DNA of 64,000 bases, taken from Aquanectria penicillioides (lineage: Eukaryota > Ascomycota > Sordariomycetes > Hypocreales > Nectriaceae). The position numbers and the translations under genes are program-made. The stretch covers positions 868,001 through 932,000 of the forward strand of contig PYIU01000002.1 in assembly GCA_003415625.1 (NCBI GenBank). The letters are read 5' to 3'. This document shows, piece by piece, positions 44,939 through 56,700 of this stretch (the stretch's first letter is position 1; each line of letters begins with the position of its first letter). The notes under the pieces were generated by a model, which saw nothing but the letters and a program-made list of their open reading frames with translations, was not told the DNA's origin and made no database searches.

Positions 44939-47900
44939 GGAGGAAATTAGATGAAGAGCTGGTGGAACACTCATTTTGGACGATACCCAAGTTGATATGA
45001 CAATCGTTTGATGCTATATTTCAAAGACGAGACGAAAATGATTCTTTGGCGACAATGAAGGGAATCAATTTGGTGGAGGATACACGAGGATGAACATAAT
45101 GGTGCGCCTGATGGGATTGGATGTTGGTCATGATTGGCTGCGCGTTGCTTGTATTCTGCGATGACAATCCTTGTAACGCATCTGCGCACCCACGGCGACA
45201 CCGAGACCAACAACCCAGGTGATGGCAAGGGGAAGGTCACGAACCGGCAGGACGCAGTAAGATCTGAGAGACCGTCACGCCGGCTCGGAGAGCACCAATG
45301 GGCTGGGCTCCGGGTGCATATCTGTACTTGATTGTTTGTTATTGTGTGCGGCGTCGAACCGGGGTTTGGGTGATGGAACGTTGGAAGCAGCACATGCATG
45401 GTTGGGTTGTTAGCACACGCTCCTGAGATATCCCTGAGATAAGATAATTCAAAGCTATGGTTTTTTCGAAGATGACAGCTAGGCGAGCAGGTGAAGAGGC
45501 CTAAGGAATGCCGGTGTCCGCATCAGGTCATGGCTCGAGGTGAGGATGACTTCCACGACGTCCCTCGGTTATCGCGGTTAACTGTTTAGGGAGCGAGTTG
45601 GCTATCAAACCCTTTCCAAGCTCCCGATGGCACCACACAGTTGGAAACCCTGAAGGGGGGACTCTGGGAGCTCAGCAAGCATGGGCAATGCATGCTGGAG
45701 GGATCCCCGTATCCTGCTGCCTAAACGGGACTTACATGGTGTGCGTCATGATGCAGCAGTGATAGACGATCTTTTTAATCTAGCTTGTTCTGGGCCCTGG
45801 AAGCAAGTTGGCGCGAGCCAAGAACTTCTTTTCTGTGTGTGGCTGACGGCAATCGGGGGGAGGGAGGGTGGAGGTTTCCAACGGACTCGGATAAGCTTAA
45901 TGGGAGGTCATCAATGAATGGTGATGGAGGTGGGCAGATGAGAAGAGGCACGAAGGATTGTTGTGGCCATGTCCCGTCATCTTGGCATGACCAGGGCGGC
46001 AGACGATAGACGAGGGGTAGAGGCTGGTCCGTCCATTAAGCCGCATCCCCCCGCGGCGCTAGTTGAAATACGTTGGATAGCTTCTGAAGAAAAAAAAAAG
46101 AAGAAGAAAAAAACCTATACAGTTTTGATATGCAGAATTGAAACTGTGCTTAGCTCCAAAGGAGGAAAGGTGTGTTTGGGTATGATGGTATAACTGGCCT
46201 ACTCCGCACAGATTGTCAATAAGTGGGGTCGAGTTTGAGCCGGTTCATTACCGGTGCTGGAGTGCGGCTAGGAGGAGCTTGGAGGGAATAATATGAGACG
46301 AACAAAGAAGATGAGAAATAAATAAATAAAATAACGTGAGATAAACATAACTTATCAGATAGCATGAAGCGGTTAGATTATCTTATTTCTTATGATTTAC
46401 AATCTTTGTTTTTGTTGATTGCTACACCAATTGCGATGGGCTGTGTTGTGTTGTGTTGTGCTGTGCTGTGCTGTGGTTTGTTGTGGTTTGTTGGCATACA
46501 GTTTCCTGGACAGCAAATGGCACCGTATAGACAAAAATACAGACTCAATATGGCCCATGTTGTGTCTGAAGCAGCTTGATAAAGGTAATAATATCCTATC
46601 GTTGGAGCTACCCCGATAGCGACCCTGATAGGGGAACAAGAACACAGCTTTATTAAAGGGCCGTCCGTCACGATACGGTGGGTTGTCGTACTTACTTACC
46701 CCTGTGGTGGTTTGGTCTCGCCAAGTCGCGTGTCCGCACTAGACAAGGGTCAAGTTGGGGAATAAGGAGGGGGAGGGGCTGTCGGCGAATACCTACGGAT
46801 ACATACGTTCAAACAGCTAGACCCTGTCCGAGAGCCGTGCTTCTGTTGAAGGAGAGCAGGACGAATGTGAGTGCGGGATTAGTAGGCCTTGAGCAATTCC
46901 ATTTAGCAATGGAAACGGAAACGTGAGAGTGGCTGGGAGCCGAGAGGGTTTGCGTCTCGGTGATGTGCCGAGGTTAAGGTGGCAGCGGTCGACGGCAGGC
47001 TTTCATGATGGAATGTTGGGAGGCTTTTTTTTTTTTTTTTTTCAATTGTAATTTTGGACTTTTTTGTCCTTCGCTTCTGAGCTGTGCGTGCTCGTATTGA
47101 TTGGAATGGTTTTCAGCTTGTTGCACCAGCTGGGTACGCTCTGCATGCTGAATTTGGAGAAGACTCACTCACACATGACACCAACATATCGCTCGGGCGG
47201 GACACCCAACGGTAGTGCATGGGCGATCCCTCCGGTGCCGTCTCATTTGATTGCGCCCGTCCCGGCGGCGCATCAGTGGCCTTTCGCTCCCGAGAACCGC
47301 GGCGTTTCTTACGTGGGGGATGAGGCATGAGGCATGAGACGCATGAGACGCATGAGGGGAAGCACGAGCAGCAGCAACATTACATAGTACGGAGTCCCCG
47401 AGTGGAACGGGTTTGGGGGCTTGCTGGCGCAAGGGCCTTGCCCAAACTAGTGGACTGGGTCTCCGGGGATGAGGCTATTTCATCAGCCTCTCGGCCCAAT
47501 TCTTGCGTAGGGACTTGACGTCTTTGAGCTTGGCATCCCGTCTCCAGGCGAGCCCATGCACGCAGTCTGAGGGACTGGGGGGCAGATCGCATGGTCAGAC
47601 GCGATAGCCAGGTCTCCAATTGGCCTGGGACGCACTCACAAGGGCCCCTTGTCACGCTGACCGTCACTATCTGCACCGTATTGGGAAGCTCTACTCCGCG
47701 ATCACGGCCGCCAAAGTCTTGTCCCGACGCGGGCATTTGCGCCACCACAACGCCTCCATCGTTCGTCGTAAGCCCGTCCCGAGCCTGGGAATGGGAACAA
47801 GAGCTCGTCTGCTTGGGAGGCCAAACCCAAGCTTGCCACCAGAAGTCACCTAATTCTTGGCGTAGATTACGCACAAGAAACCCCTGTGTGTTGCCAGGTA

Positions 47901-48425
47901 TTCGTTCTTCTGCACCTAGCTCGCTTGACATTGGTCTGCGTACGACCAAGGGAGAAGAGGAGCAACACAACACAACGTCAAGGACATGCCATGTAGCTCT
48001 AGAGATGGACCGGATCCGCACCGGTTTTCCATATTAAAAGACCACCCTCCCCCGACGACCCGAAGGTTCGGATCCCTCTTTTCGTCTCTTGGCTTTGCTG
48101 TTCTTGCTTGGCTTGGCTTGGCCGTACCTATTTTCGCCTCTTGGCTCTCTTCGTTACCCCAGTACTGGGAAAACCATCTCGAGACGTTGTCTCGGAGAAA
48201 TATCCAGAGCGCACCAATCTTTGAGAGAGGCATTTCTAGCCAAAGCTTAGCTGCTTCACTCCTTCTTATGGAATTCGCTGTCTAGCTTTTTCTCCCTCCT
48301 TTTCCAAATCCTCCCACCGAGAGACGTCGCGTCGTGTGTCTCCTCTGCCGTGCCAAACATCCTCCCCACACTTACACCCAACACTTACACCGTACCGCAT
48401 CGATCGTTGATCAATTGGATACACA
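44939..48425. other. Long intergenic region with simple repeats
   Basis: No supportable gene. It holds a GT/G-rich tract (about 46441-46497), a T-run of about 18 (47025-47042), and short direct repeats GCATGAGAC near 47330-47350. A minus-strand ATG frame of 183 codons (47380-47931) has fair composition but no recognised family. The last 500 bases are CT-rich and precede the permease. Confidence 0.5.
46441..46497. repeat. TGTGT/TGCTG low-complexity tract
   Basis: Strand-asymmetric run of TGTTG and TGCTG units seen directly; intergenic. Confidence 0.8.
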
Positions 48426-50313
48426 ATGTCTTCGGCCGGCATCCATTCGAACCTCCCGGCGTACTCGTCTGACCGGGAGAAGGGCGGTGACGCCAAAGAC
48501 GGGTTTGATCCTGTCCCCTCGCCCACTGACAACCTCTCGACACCCTTCCCTGGAGGTGCTCAGAAGGATCATACCCACCGAAAGCTTAAGCCCCGCCATA
48601 TCCAGCTTATCGGCATTGGTGGCACAATCGGAACTGCTCTCTATGTGCGTACATGTCGTTTGCGAACAAGCCGCTCTCTTCCCCGGTGAAGTTTCATGTT
48701 CAATTGTGCTCATGGTAGTCTTCTTGGCATTTTTCTAGGTCCAAATTGGCAAAGGATTGTTGAATGGCGGTCCTGCCAGTTTGTTTATGGCGTTTACCAT
48801 CTGGTGCAGTTTCATTCTCGCAATCACGCTTTGCATGGCTGAGATGGTGACGTATCTGCCCATCTCGTCACCCTTCATCCGCTTCGCTGGTCGCTACGTC
48901 GACGAGGCGTTTGGATTTGCTGCCGGCTGGAACTTTTTTGTTTTCGAAGCTGCTCTGGTTCCTTTCGAAGTTACGGCGTGTAACCTTATTATCCACTTCT
49001 GGAGTGACGTTGTCCCCACCGGCGCCATCATCGCCATCGTCATCGTTCTGTATGGCCTCATCAACGTCCTGGCCGTAAAATGGTACGGCGAAACCGAATT
49101 TTGGGCCGCCTTGGGCAAGATGCTGCTGATTGTGGGCCTGATCCTCTTTACATTCATCGTTATGGTCGGTGGCAACCCAAAGCATGACGCATTTGGCTTC
49201 AGATATTGGAAGACACCGGGTGCTTTCACGGAGCTCTACTATGAAGGAAACCTCGGCCGCTTTTTGGGATTCCTCCAGTGCTTGATTCAGGCCTCTTTCA
49301 CAATCGCCGGTCCTGACTATGTCTCCATGGCAGCTGGGGAGGCAGAGAACCCACGCGCCGTTATGCCTCGGGCTTTCAACGCCGTCTTCTACCGTCTAAC
49401 AGCCTTCTTCGTGCTTGGATCGCTCTGCGTGGGCATCCTAGTTCCCTTCAACGATGCTGAAATGACTGCTGCTTTCAAGAATGCCGAGCCTGGTGCCGCA
49501 GCCTCGCCCTACGTCGTTGCCATGAACCGACTTGGCATCCCCGTCCTCCCACACATCGTCAACGCCATGGTCCTGACTGCTGCCTTTTCAGCCGGAAACT
49601 CCTACGTGTACTGTGCTTCAAGATCACTCTACGGTCTTGCGCTAGAGGGCAAGGCGCCCAAGTTCTTCACAGTCTGCACTAAGCAGGGTGTTCCCCTATA
49701 CTGCGTTATCGCTGTCCTTCTCATCGCCCTGCTTTCTTTCCTTCAGCTCGGAGCCAATACCGCAGTTGTTCTCAACTGGTTTGTGTCTCTCGTAACGGCA
49801 TCTCAGCTGATCAACTTTGCTTGCATGGCTACCGCATACCTGTGCTTCTACCGAGCCCTCAAGGCTCAAGGAATCAGCCGTGACACTCTCCCCTACAAGG
49901 CCATACTCATGCCATATGCAGCTTGGTATGGTCTAGTTGGTACCTTCATCATGGCATTTGTAGGAGGATACACAGTTTTCCTTCCCCTTGATGGGTACTG
50001 GAATATTCCTGATTTTCTCTTCTCGTAAGTCTAAATGACCTTACCGTCCTAACTAATACTAATTGAAACGAAGATACACAATGATTGGCATTTTCCCAGT
50101 ACTCTACATTGGATGGAAATTGATCCACAAGACGAAAATCATGAAGCCTGAGGAAGTTGATTTGTTCAGAGACCTGGACGTTCTTGAGCAATACGAGCAG
50201 AATTACGTTCCAAGTCCAACAACGTATGTGTGAACCAAAAACATCGGTGTGCAATAGCTAACCACTTCAATAGGAGCATGTTCGAGAAGATACTTGATAA
50301 ATTGTTCGGTTAA
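48426..50313 (+). CDS. Amino-acid permease (APC superfamily, yeast YAT family)
   Basis: Four exons (48426-48644, 48739-50024, 50074-50223, 50274-50313) encode about 564 residues; introns of 94, 49 and 50 bp are canonical. The hydrophilic N-terminus leads into RKLKPRHIQLIGIGGTIGTALYVQIGKGLLNGGP, the hallmark of the family's first membrane segment, and twelve hydrophobic segments follow (e.g. GWNFFVFEAALVPFEVTACNLII; FTIAGPDYVSMAAGEAENPR; AFSAGNSYVYCASRSLYGLALEGKAP). The C-terminal tail is charged, ending MFEKILDKLFG. It should import amino acids with protons at the plasma membrane. The sequence looks closest to dicarboxylic (DIP5-like) permeases, but I am not sure of the substrate. Remnants of a second copy lie just downstream. 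Confidence 0.94.
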
Positions 50314-50411
50314 AGGAACCATGGTCGTTCCATAGTTGTAGTTAAATCACATTTTGCTAGGCAAACATAAATCCTCTCTAGGTGTCTGGTTCCATTTAAA
50401 GTGAGGGTGTG

Positions 50412-52220
50412 CAATCTCATGATGCTCTTCTAGAGTGCGTGTCTCACCGGCGCGATCATTGCCATTGCCATCGTTCTGTGTGGCCTGATCAATGTCTTCA
50501 CGGCCCATCGCTAATTATCATTGAGTGCGCAAAATCGTACTTGTTCCTCAGCTAGGAAAAAAATTCGAGTTGCTTATTTGGCACACAACAGCGTAACAGG
50601 TACCCAGTGCAGGTCAAGTATCTTAAGAAATGTATTAAATATAAAGACTAAAAATAAAATACAAATAAAATAAGGTGAAGTGAAATATAAACTGTATTAC
50701 ATTATATTCTATTTATAAATACATTCTTCGACGGCTGTGTGCCAAAGTCGTGGTTCGGAAAAATTGATTCATATCGGCAAAGTGCGTTACTCATGTTTGA
50801 TGTTCGGTATATCTCACGACTGGGAGTGAGGATTCATTTGCACCACGTTGTGGCACTCCGACACTGTGGTGACGTGCGGTAATACCAAGACGCCTTCAAT
50901 TCAGCGCTCTTAGTACAAAAGAAAAATCATCTTTGCATCAATCCTGACTCATTAAGGAGACCTCATTCCACAGATCCCATTGTATCATACGACTTTAATT
51001 TCCCCCTGCAAATCAATCCTACATATCCTTATCTTCGTCCTTAGAGTCTGGAATGACCATATCGCAAAGCGTATTTGACTGTTCTTAGAACATCCATTTG
51101 CGTCTCTAAATCCACCTGAGCGATTTAAGTCGTAGCAAGGATATATATTAGAGATGCAGATAATAAGATCTCCTCTATCTGTTCTAAAAGAAAATTGGCT
51201 CTAGATATATCAGCAGGCATATCAACTAATACAGGAAGAAAGCAGGGGTCAGAGTTAGTGGCTTAGGTGGTAATCTAGCGTTATGCTCCTATATTTAGGT
51301 CAGAAACCAGCAGAAAACTCTAGGTCTTAGGAGTACTGACGATATAACTTAGATTAGACAAATATTGCCTTAAGCTCTAGGCGCCTCGCCTTTTGATCCA
51401 TATCGCGGCATGCCCAACACCCGGCAGCCATAAGGCCCTCTTCCTCTTGGATATATTTCCCTTCGACTTGTCAATAGCCACTACTGAGCCAGCACCACGC
51501 ACCGCTCACACTCATCTAGGTCAATTGGTGCAACTCACCAGGGCGAGAAAGGAACCGGTAGTATATGAACAGGAAGTGATAGTGCATGACCAGGCGGCAA
51601 GAAATCCGAATCTGTAATCTCCGACCTCAAGCTTACAATGTCTGCCACCACACCACCGCAAACATGCAATGACAGATCCATCGCATCGAAGGCGAGGAAA
51701 TTGGCGTTGAGGTATACGAGAAAAGATGAGAAGCAAAAGCCATAGGCCAGAGGCCCATAGGGGCGTCAAGGGCCAGAAAGTTACTATAGCATAACTTCGA
51801 CAAGAGGGAATAAGCAAGTTGCTGCTCGGTATATACCGGCAAGGTCCTGTACAGTCTCAAGGCTTGAAAGAAACTCCGAGATCAAAGAGATCAGGTAATT
51901 GTGGTTTATCTCTGTTGGAGTTTCTCTATGTTGAAGCTGAGTTGATGCAATAATCAAGAACCTTCTCCTCAATGTATTTATTTGAGTCCAACCGTCTCAA
52001 CAACAATCTGGATATTCCCCTCCCTTTGCGCAAGTTGCTCGAGCCCGCCATGCCAGAGGATCCTGACGTCACTTCACGATCGGCGATTATCAGTGCGAAA
52101 TAGATAACTATCTCACAGGAGCAAAACTGTGCTTGACAAAATGTTTAGTTGAAGGAACCATAGCCATCCTGGTAGTTACCGTGGAATCGTATTGTGCTAA
52201 GCACTATAAATCTCTGTTTA
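50412..52220 (+). pseudogene. Remnants of a tandem duplicate of the amino-acid permease
   Basis: About 95 bases at 50412-50508 align with 48981-49077 of the intact permease (SDVVPTGAIIAIVIVLYGLINVLA region) at roughly three identities in four. About 145 bases at 52076-52220 align with its third intron, last exon and 3' flank (intron end, the AGGAGC acceptor region, the stop, then GAAGGAACCAT). The order is the same, and the 1.7-kb gap between pieces is near the 1.2 kb expected. The middle is AT-rich and unrecognisable. Many differences are C-to-T or G-to-A. This is a dead copy, not a gene. Confidence 0.6.
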
Positions 52221-52384
52221 GAAAAGCAAGTTGTTCGAATTTATCTGCAATCCATCTTTCGTTCAAGGCATGGTTAGTTTGACATCATTGAGTTAAAAGA
52301 GGCCATTACTTACCCCTGTACCATCTTGTGTCGCGCTGAAGGAGCTCTGCGCATGGTTCACCCAAAGTGACTTGCGACTGGTAT

Positions 52385-52651
52385 TCATACATCCTTGTCT
52401 TTTCCTGCTGCTTCTCGCTTCTTTTGTTCCGCCTTTTTTTCCTGCTCGATCCTTTGGCATGTGTCGCACGGCCCAGCGGTGCCAGGGACGGGCCAAGGTC
52501 TGTCCTCTGCGATCCCAAGGCCGACTTCATGAGGAATCCAACATGTTCTGTCCGAGTTTAGAGCCCTGATGCATTTTTCTAAGAGCCAGATATGAGGAAA
52601 CGCGACTGGGTGGCCACATTCGGCATGTACATAACGAAATGGTCGGCACAT
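52385..52651 (-). CDS. Small Cys/His-rich hypothetical protein
   Basis: An 88-residue frame from the ATG at 52651. It begins MCRPFRYVHAECGHPVAFPH and has Cys/His at C2, H9, C12, H14, H20, C27, C37, H41, C62 and C65 (CDTC), then a charged, Lys/Glu-rich tail (QEKKAEQKKREAAGKDKDV). The spacing C-x6-H-x2-C-x-H and the closing CxxC suggest metal binding. Similar tiny proteins with MC...CGH starts are common in fungi and uncharacterised. A further exon is possible: a neighbouring frame continues (EYQSQVTLGEPCAELLQRDT) to a strong donor GGGGTAAGT. No signal peptide. Confidence 0.5.
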   Translation of the reverse strand: MCRPFRYVHAECGHPVAFPHIWLLEKCIRALNSDRTCWIPHEVGLGIAEDRPWPVPGTAGPCDTCQRIEQEKKAEQKKREAAGKDKDV

Positions 52652-53706
52652 GGTGGCGAGGTTCTGGTGGTGTTCGTGTGGTGGCAAGGCGAGACCAGAG
52701 GAGAGGGACAAGTGTGATGGGGAAGGAAATCGAAAATTCGTATCTAGTTGATGAAATATTGTAACGCTGTGATGTGATTTCGTTTGTTGAATAATACCAA
52801 TGCTGCAAACATAGCGTAAATTATTCCTTCCATGTTCACGAAGCTGACAACCTATCGACTGAGAGAATACCACTTCTCGCAACCACTTGTAGTGAAGATG
52901 GTATCAATCACAAACCGTATGTGAGTTTCATGTTTTCAAACAAAGCCATCGAAGGTTGTTGCTATGATTGACTTGCAATATTTGCGAAATCCGCTTGAGG
53001 GATTATCGATCAACAAAGTGCTCGTCGCATCTAGCCCTTTGTGTATCTCATAGAAGCATCGGTGAATGCCACTGGGCAGATGGATTGCGAAAAATATCAT
53101 CAATCTATGATTCAGTGCTGTTTGTTACGCGCGTGCAAACAACACATTACCTTACGGTCACCTGCCGCAACACAAATGAGTTACTCGAGAAAGCCATCCC
53201 ATTCAATTCAGCCCTCTGCGTGATGAACTTGACACTATATTGCAGCAGGACTTGGCGCTTCTAGTCTTGACTCTTCAGTATATTTCACTTATTCTCAGAT
53301 TTCCCCTGTTTCTTATGATTATTTATTTCCTTTGCTTTTCTTATTCCTTATATTTATTCATGTATTCATTTGTCTTTCTCAATATTCGTCGTCATGGGTC
53401 GCTATGAATCACGCCCTTATGATAAATCATGACATAAATCGCATCGGAACCAGCATCGATTGAGTGCTAAGACTGCATCAGACGACCCGAACAAATGAAA
53501 CATCGGCTAAACAAAGTATTAAATTGCGATTTATTTGCTGCTGCGCTTTGTTCAAAATATTCACCGAGCCAGGCAATAATCAACCGTGCGATTCTCGTTG
53601 AATCGAAATGACACTGCTCAAAATCTATAACTTCCTTTTTCAATCTATCACCCACGATCTAAAATCATGCATCATCAAAATGAACTTCCTTTAACAACCA
53701 TGCGCT
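52652..53706. other. Intergenic region
   Basis: No gene recognised. T-rich sequence near 53280-53390 and several short stop-limited frames only. Confidence 0.5.
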
Positions 53707-56700
53707 TCATAGTCTACTGGTCCTCCTCCTGAGATTCGCTTTGCGCACCCCAATATTCTGTGCTGGGCCACATTCCACCACCTTTCCGTGATCCAACCTC
53801 AAACACCAATTGGCATCCTCCACAGCCTCAAGGCGATGCGCAATTGTGATCACGGTACTCTTCGTTAATTGCTCTCTTAGGATACGCTGCACACGAGCAG
53901 CTGTGCCCCGATCAATGGAGGCCGTGGCTTCATCCAAGATGACCAGACCGCTTCGTCGCAACACGGCACGTCCAATACCCACGAGCTGTCGTTGCCCCTG
54001 GCTTAGGTTCTTGCCTCCAGCATCAATCTGTGAATAGAGTCCCCATTCTTCACCAAGAACGCGATGGATTGCGTTGTTGCACTCTGCGTCGGAAAACTTG
54101 CCCTCGGGATCGATGTTGTCGCGAAGGGTACCGGGAAAGAGCGTCGGATCTTGTTGGATAAATGTAACGCGATTTCGAAGTGCAGTGCGGTTTATTTGAG
54201 AAAGATCAATACTGCCGATGGTGACCTTGCCGGAAAAAGGCGCTTGAGTCGCTAGGAGGGCATTGGCAATGGTTGACTTGCCTGATCCTGTTCGGCCCAA
54301 GACTGCACACGTCGAGCCACCCGGAATCTCGAAAGTGACCTCGCTGAGAACGGACGGAAGGTCATCAGCATATTTGAACGACATCGATTCGAAGCGAACA
54401 TCGTCGCATGGACGAGGCCAGTCTTCCGGGGGATCAATATCACCCGTTGGCTCCTCTGGGATGCGGTTGAGGGCGTTAACGCGCTCTAGAGATACTGCAT
54501 CGAGCTGAAGCGCAGCAAACTTTTCACAAAGCTGCTGGACGGCACTCATTGCGATGGTAGTTTGTGTCAAAACAAAGCCCACGGCGCTCGCGGGTGTACC
54601 ATACCACACCATGAAGAGGATCAAGACGGCCCGCATGTAAGCTGACGATGTGCCCAGCCTAAAGTCAAGCCAGAATGCCATGCTCCAAAAGAAGTGATCT
54701 TGTTTCTGGAAGTCGTCAACGGCGGCGAGATGCTTGTTTTGGAAGTGGCCTTCAACTCGGAGAGCACGGATAGTTACGAGACCATCTTGCATAACACCGA
54801 TATTAGCAATGATTGGCGTCAAGTATCTCATTTCCATGCGGCGCAGGCAACGAGAAACGGGAACATATATTCGGAAAAAGTAGACGAAGAGAAAGGCCAC
54901 ACCGATAAGAATGATAACAAGGAATGGCTGATGGGTCATGATCGCGATCAGACTCAAGGAGAGTGCAATCAAGTTGTAGATGAAAGACTCCAGGGGCGAG
55001 AGAATTCCGCCGTCAACCATGCCCATGTCGGCAATGAGACGATTCTTCAGTTGACCTGTTGGGGTGGTGTCGTGGTATCGGAAAGATGCCTTGCTAACCT
55101 TTTCGATGGCGATCCTGAACAAACCACGGGCAGCATTAATGCTGATGCGGGCCAACAAGAGCTGAGCGATCCCGTATGTCGCGATTTGCGCGCCAGAGAG
55201 ACCCGACAGGACATAGAGCCAGACCTTTGGATATTGGCTGGGATTGGGAAGACCAAGGTACCCGCCACCGCCGTTTTCTGTGTTGACAGACCCATTACCC
55301 CAGGCCTCGAGAAGTCGGGCTCGTGCAATATCACAGTATCGAGACAGACAGTAGAAGACTGCCAAGCAGATCCAGAGGGACCAGCCGCCAGCAGCCATGT
55401 ACTTGAGGTAAATAGAGAGAGGAATGCCGCCAGTCTCGGATGGTTCCTCCGGCACCTCCTTGATTTCGGAGGAAGTTCCTGGTTGGTCCGCGTGAATTGT
55501 CTCGTGATGGTGAGCGTCATCATGTCCGGATCCAGAGTGGAGTGGGTGGGCAAGTTCCTCTTGCACTTCTTCGTCGGAAAGTACATGTGCACGACCGTCG
55601 TTGATGTCGATAACTTGGTCCGCATGGCGGAGAACCAAATCATCTCGATGCGTGACCATGACTATGGTTCGACCTTTCGCCAGGGGACCGCAAATAAAAC
55701 GTCTAACGATGGTACTAGCTGTATCATGATCTAGAGCAGCAAGGGGATCGTCTAGAAGCAAGATACGACACTGGCTGTAAATAGCTCTGGCCAGAGCCAC
55801 ACGTGCCTTTTGTCCTCCAGAAAGACCAATACCTCCCTCTTCCAGCTTGGTCCTGTCACCTTTATGTAGAGTTTTCAGATCCGGACCAAGAGCGCAGGCA
55901 TGTATGACTTGGTTATAGCGATCCATGTCTTCTCTTTCGTGGAATATGATGTTTTCCCGGACCGTTTTGTTTTGGAGCCACGGAAGTTGCTGTGCGTAAG
56001 CGATGGGCTCACTAGGCCTGGAGAACTGACCATCTCGGTGCTCCATCTCGTTCAGCATAGCAAGTAGAAGGCTAGACTTGCCGGATCCAACCACACCCCT
56101 AATGACTGTAAGCCCGGTGGTGAACTTGAGAGTCAGGTCCTGAAGAACCAAGTGGTCCGTGGAGGGACGAGAGAAGGATGCACCGGAAAACTCGATGTCC
56201 TTGCTGGCCGAGGTGCTAGACTCATCGTCGCGGTCTGGCTCAGACATGTACTTATTGACACGCTCTACAGGGATCGTTGCCTTCCAGTAAGCTGAGAGGA
56301 GATCGAATGCCTCCTTTACACTCCCCTCCAAATGACCAAAGAGTTGCAAGGACGGCCAAATGACGTCGTTGGGAAGGCCCTGCCCAAGGATCAAAGTATA
56401 CAAGGAGATGCTGGCCAGAGGATACATCGCTCCACCCAGGACGTTGACTGTTGAGATTGCTGCGCTGACGTAGGAGATTTGCAACCGTTTCGACATTTCC
56501 AGGTCCCTAAACTTCATTATTCTGCTGCTCCAGGAAGATGTCCACCCGTTGAGCTTGAGCGGCCGGCTCGCTTCAACAAAGTGCGATACAGCTTGGGCAC
56601 GTCTATCCGAGTGGGCTGCTCTCTGGCGTTCGAGCTTGATTAGCTCTCGAACAAGGAAAGAGTTGAACATAAGGAACAGGAGCATAAGGCCAAACCCGAT

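Noticed and set aside
47380..47931. 183-codon ATG frame on the minus strand
   Set aside because: Reads moderately protein-like but has no recognised family, and a long opposite-strand frame overlaps it; too weak to call.
54694..55734. 346-codon frame antisense to the ABC transporter
   Set aside because: Shadow of the TMD2/NBD1 coding region on the other strand.
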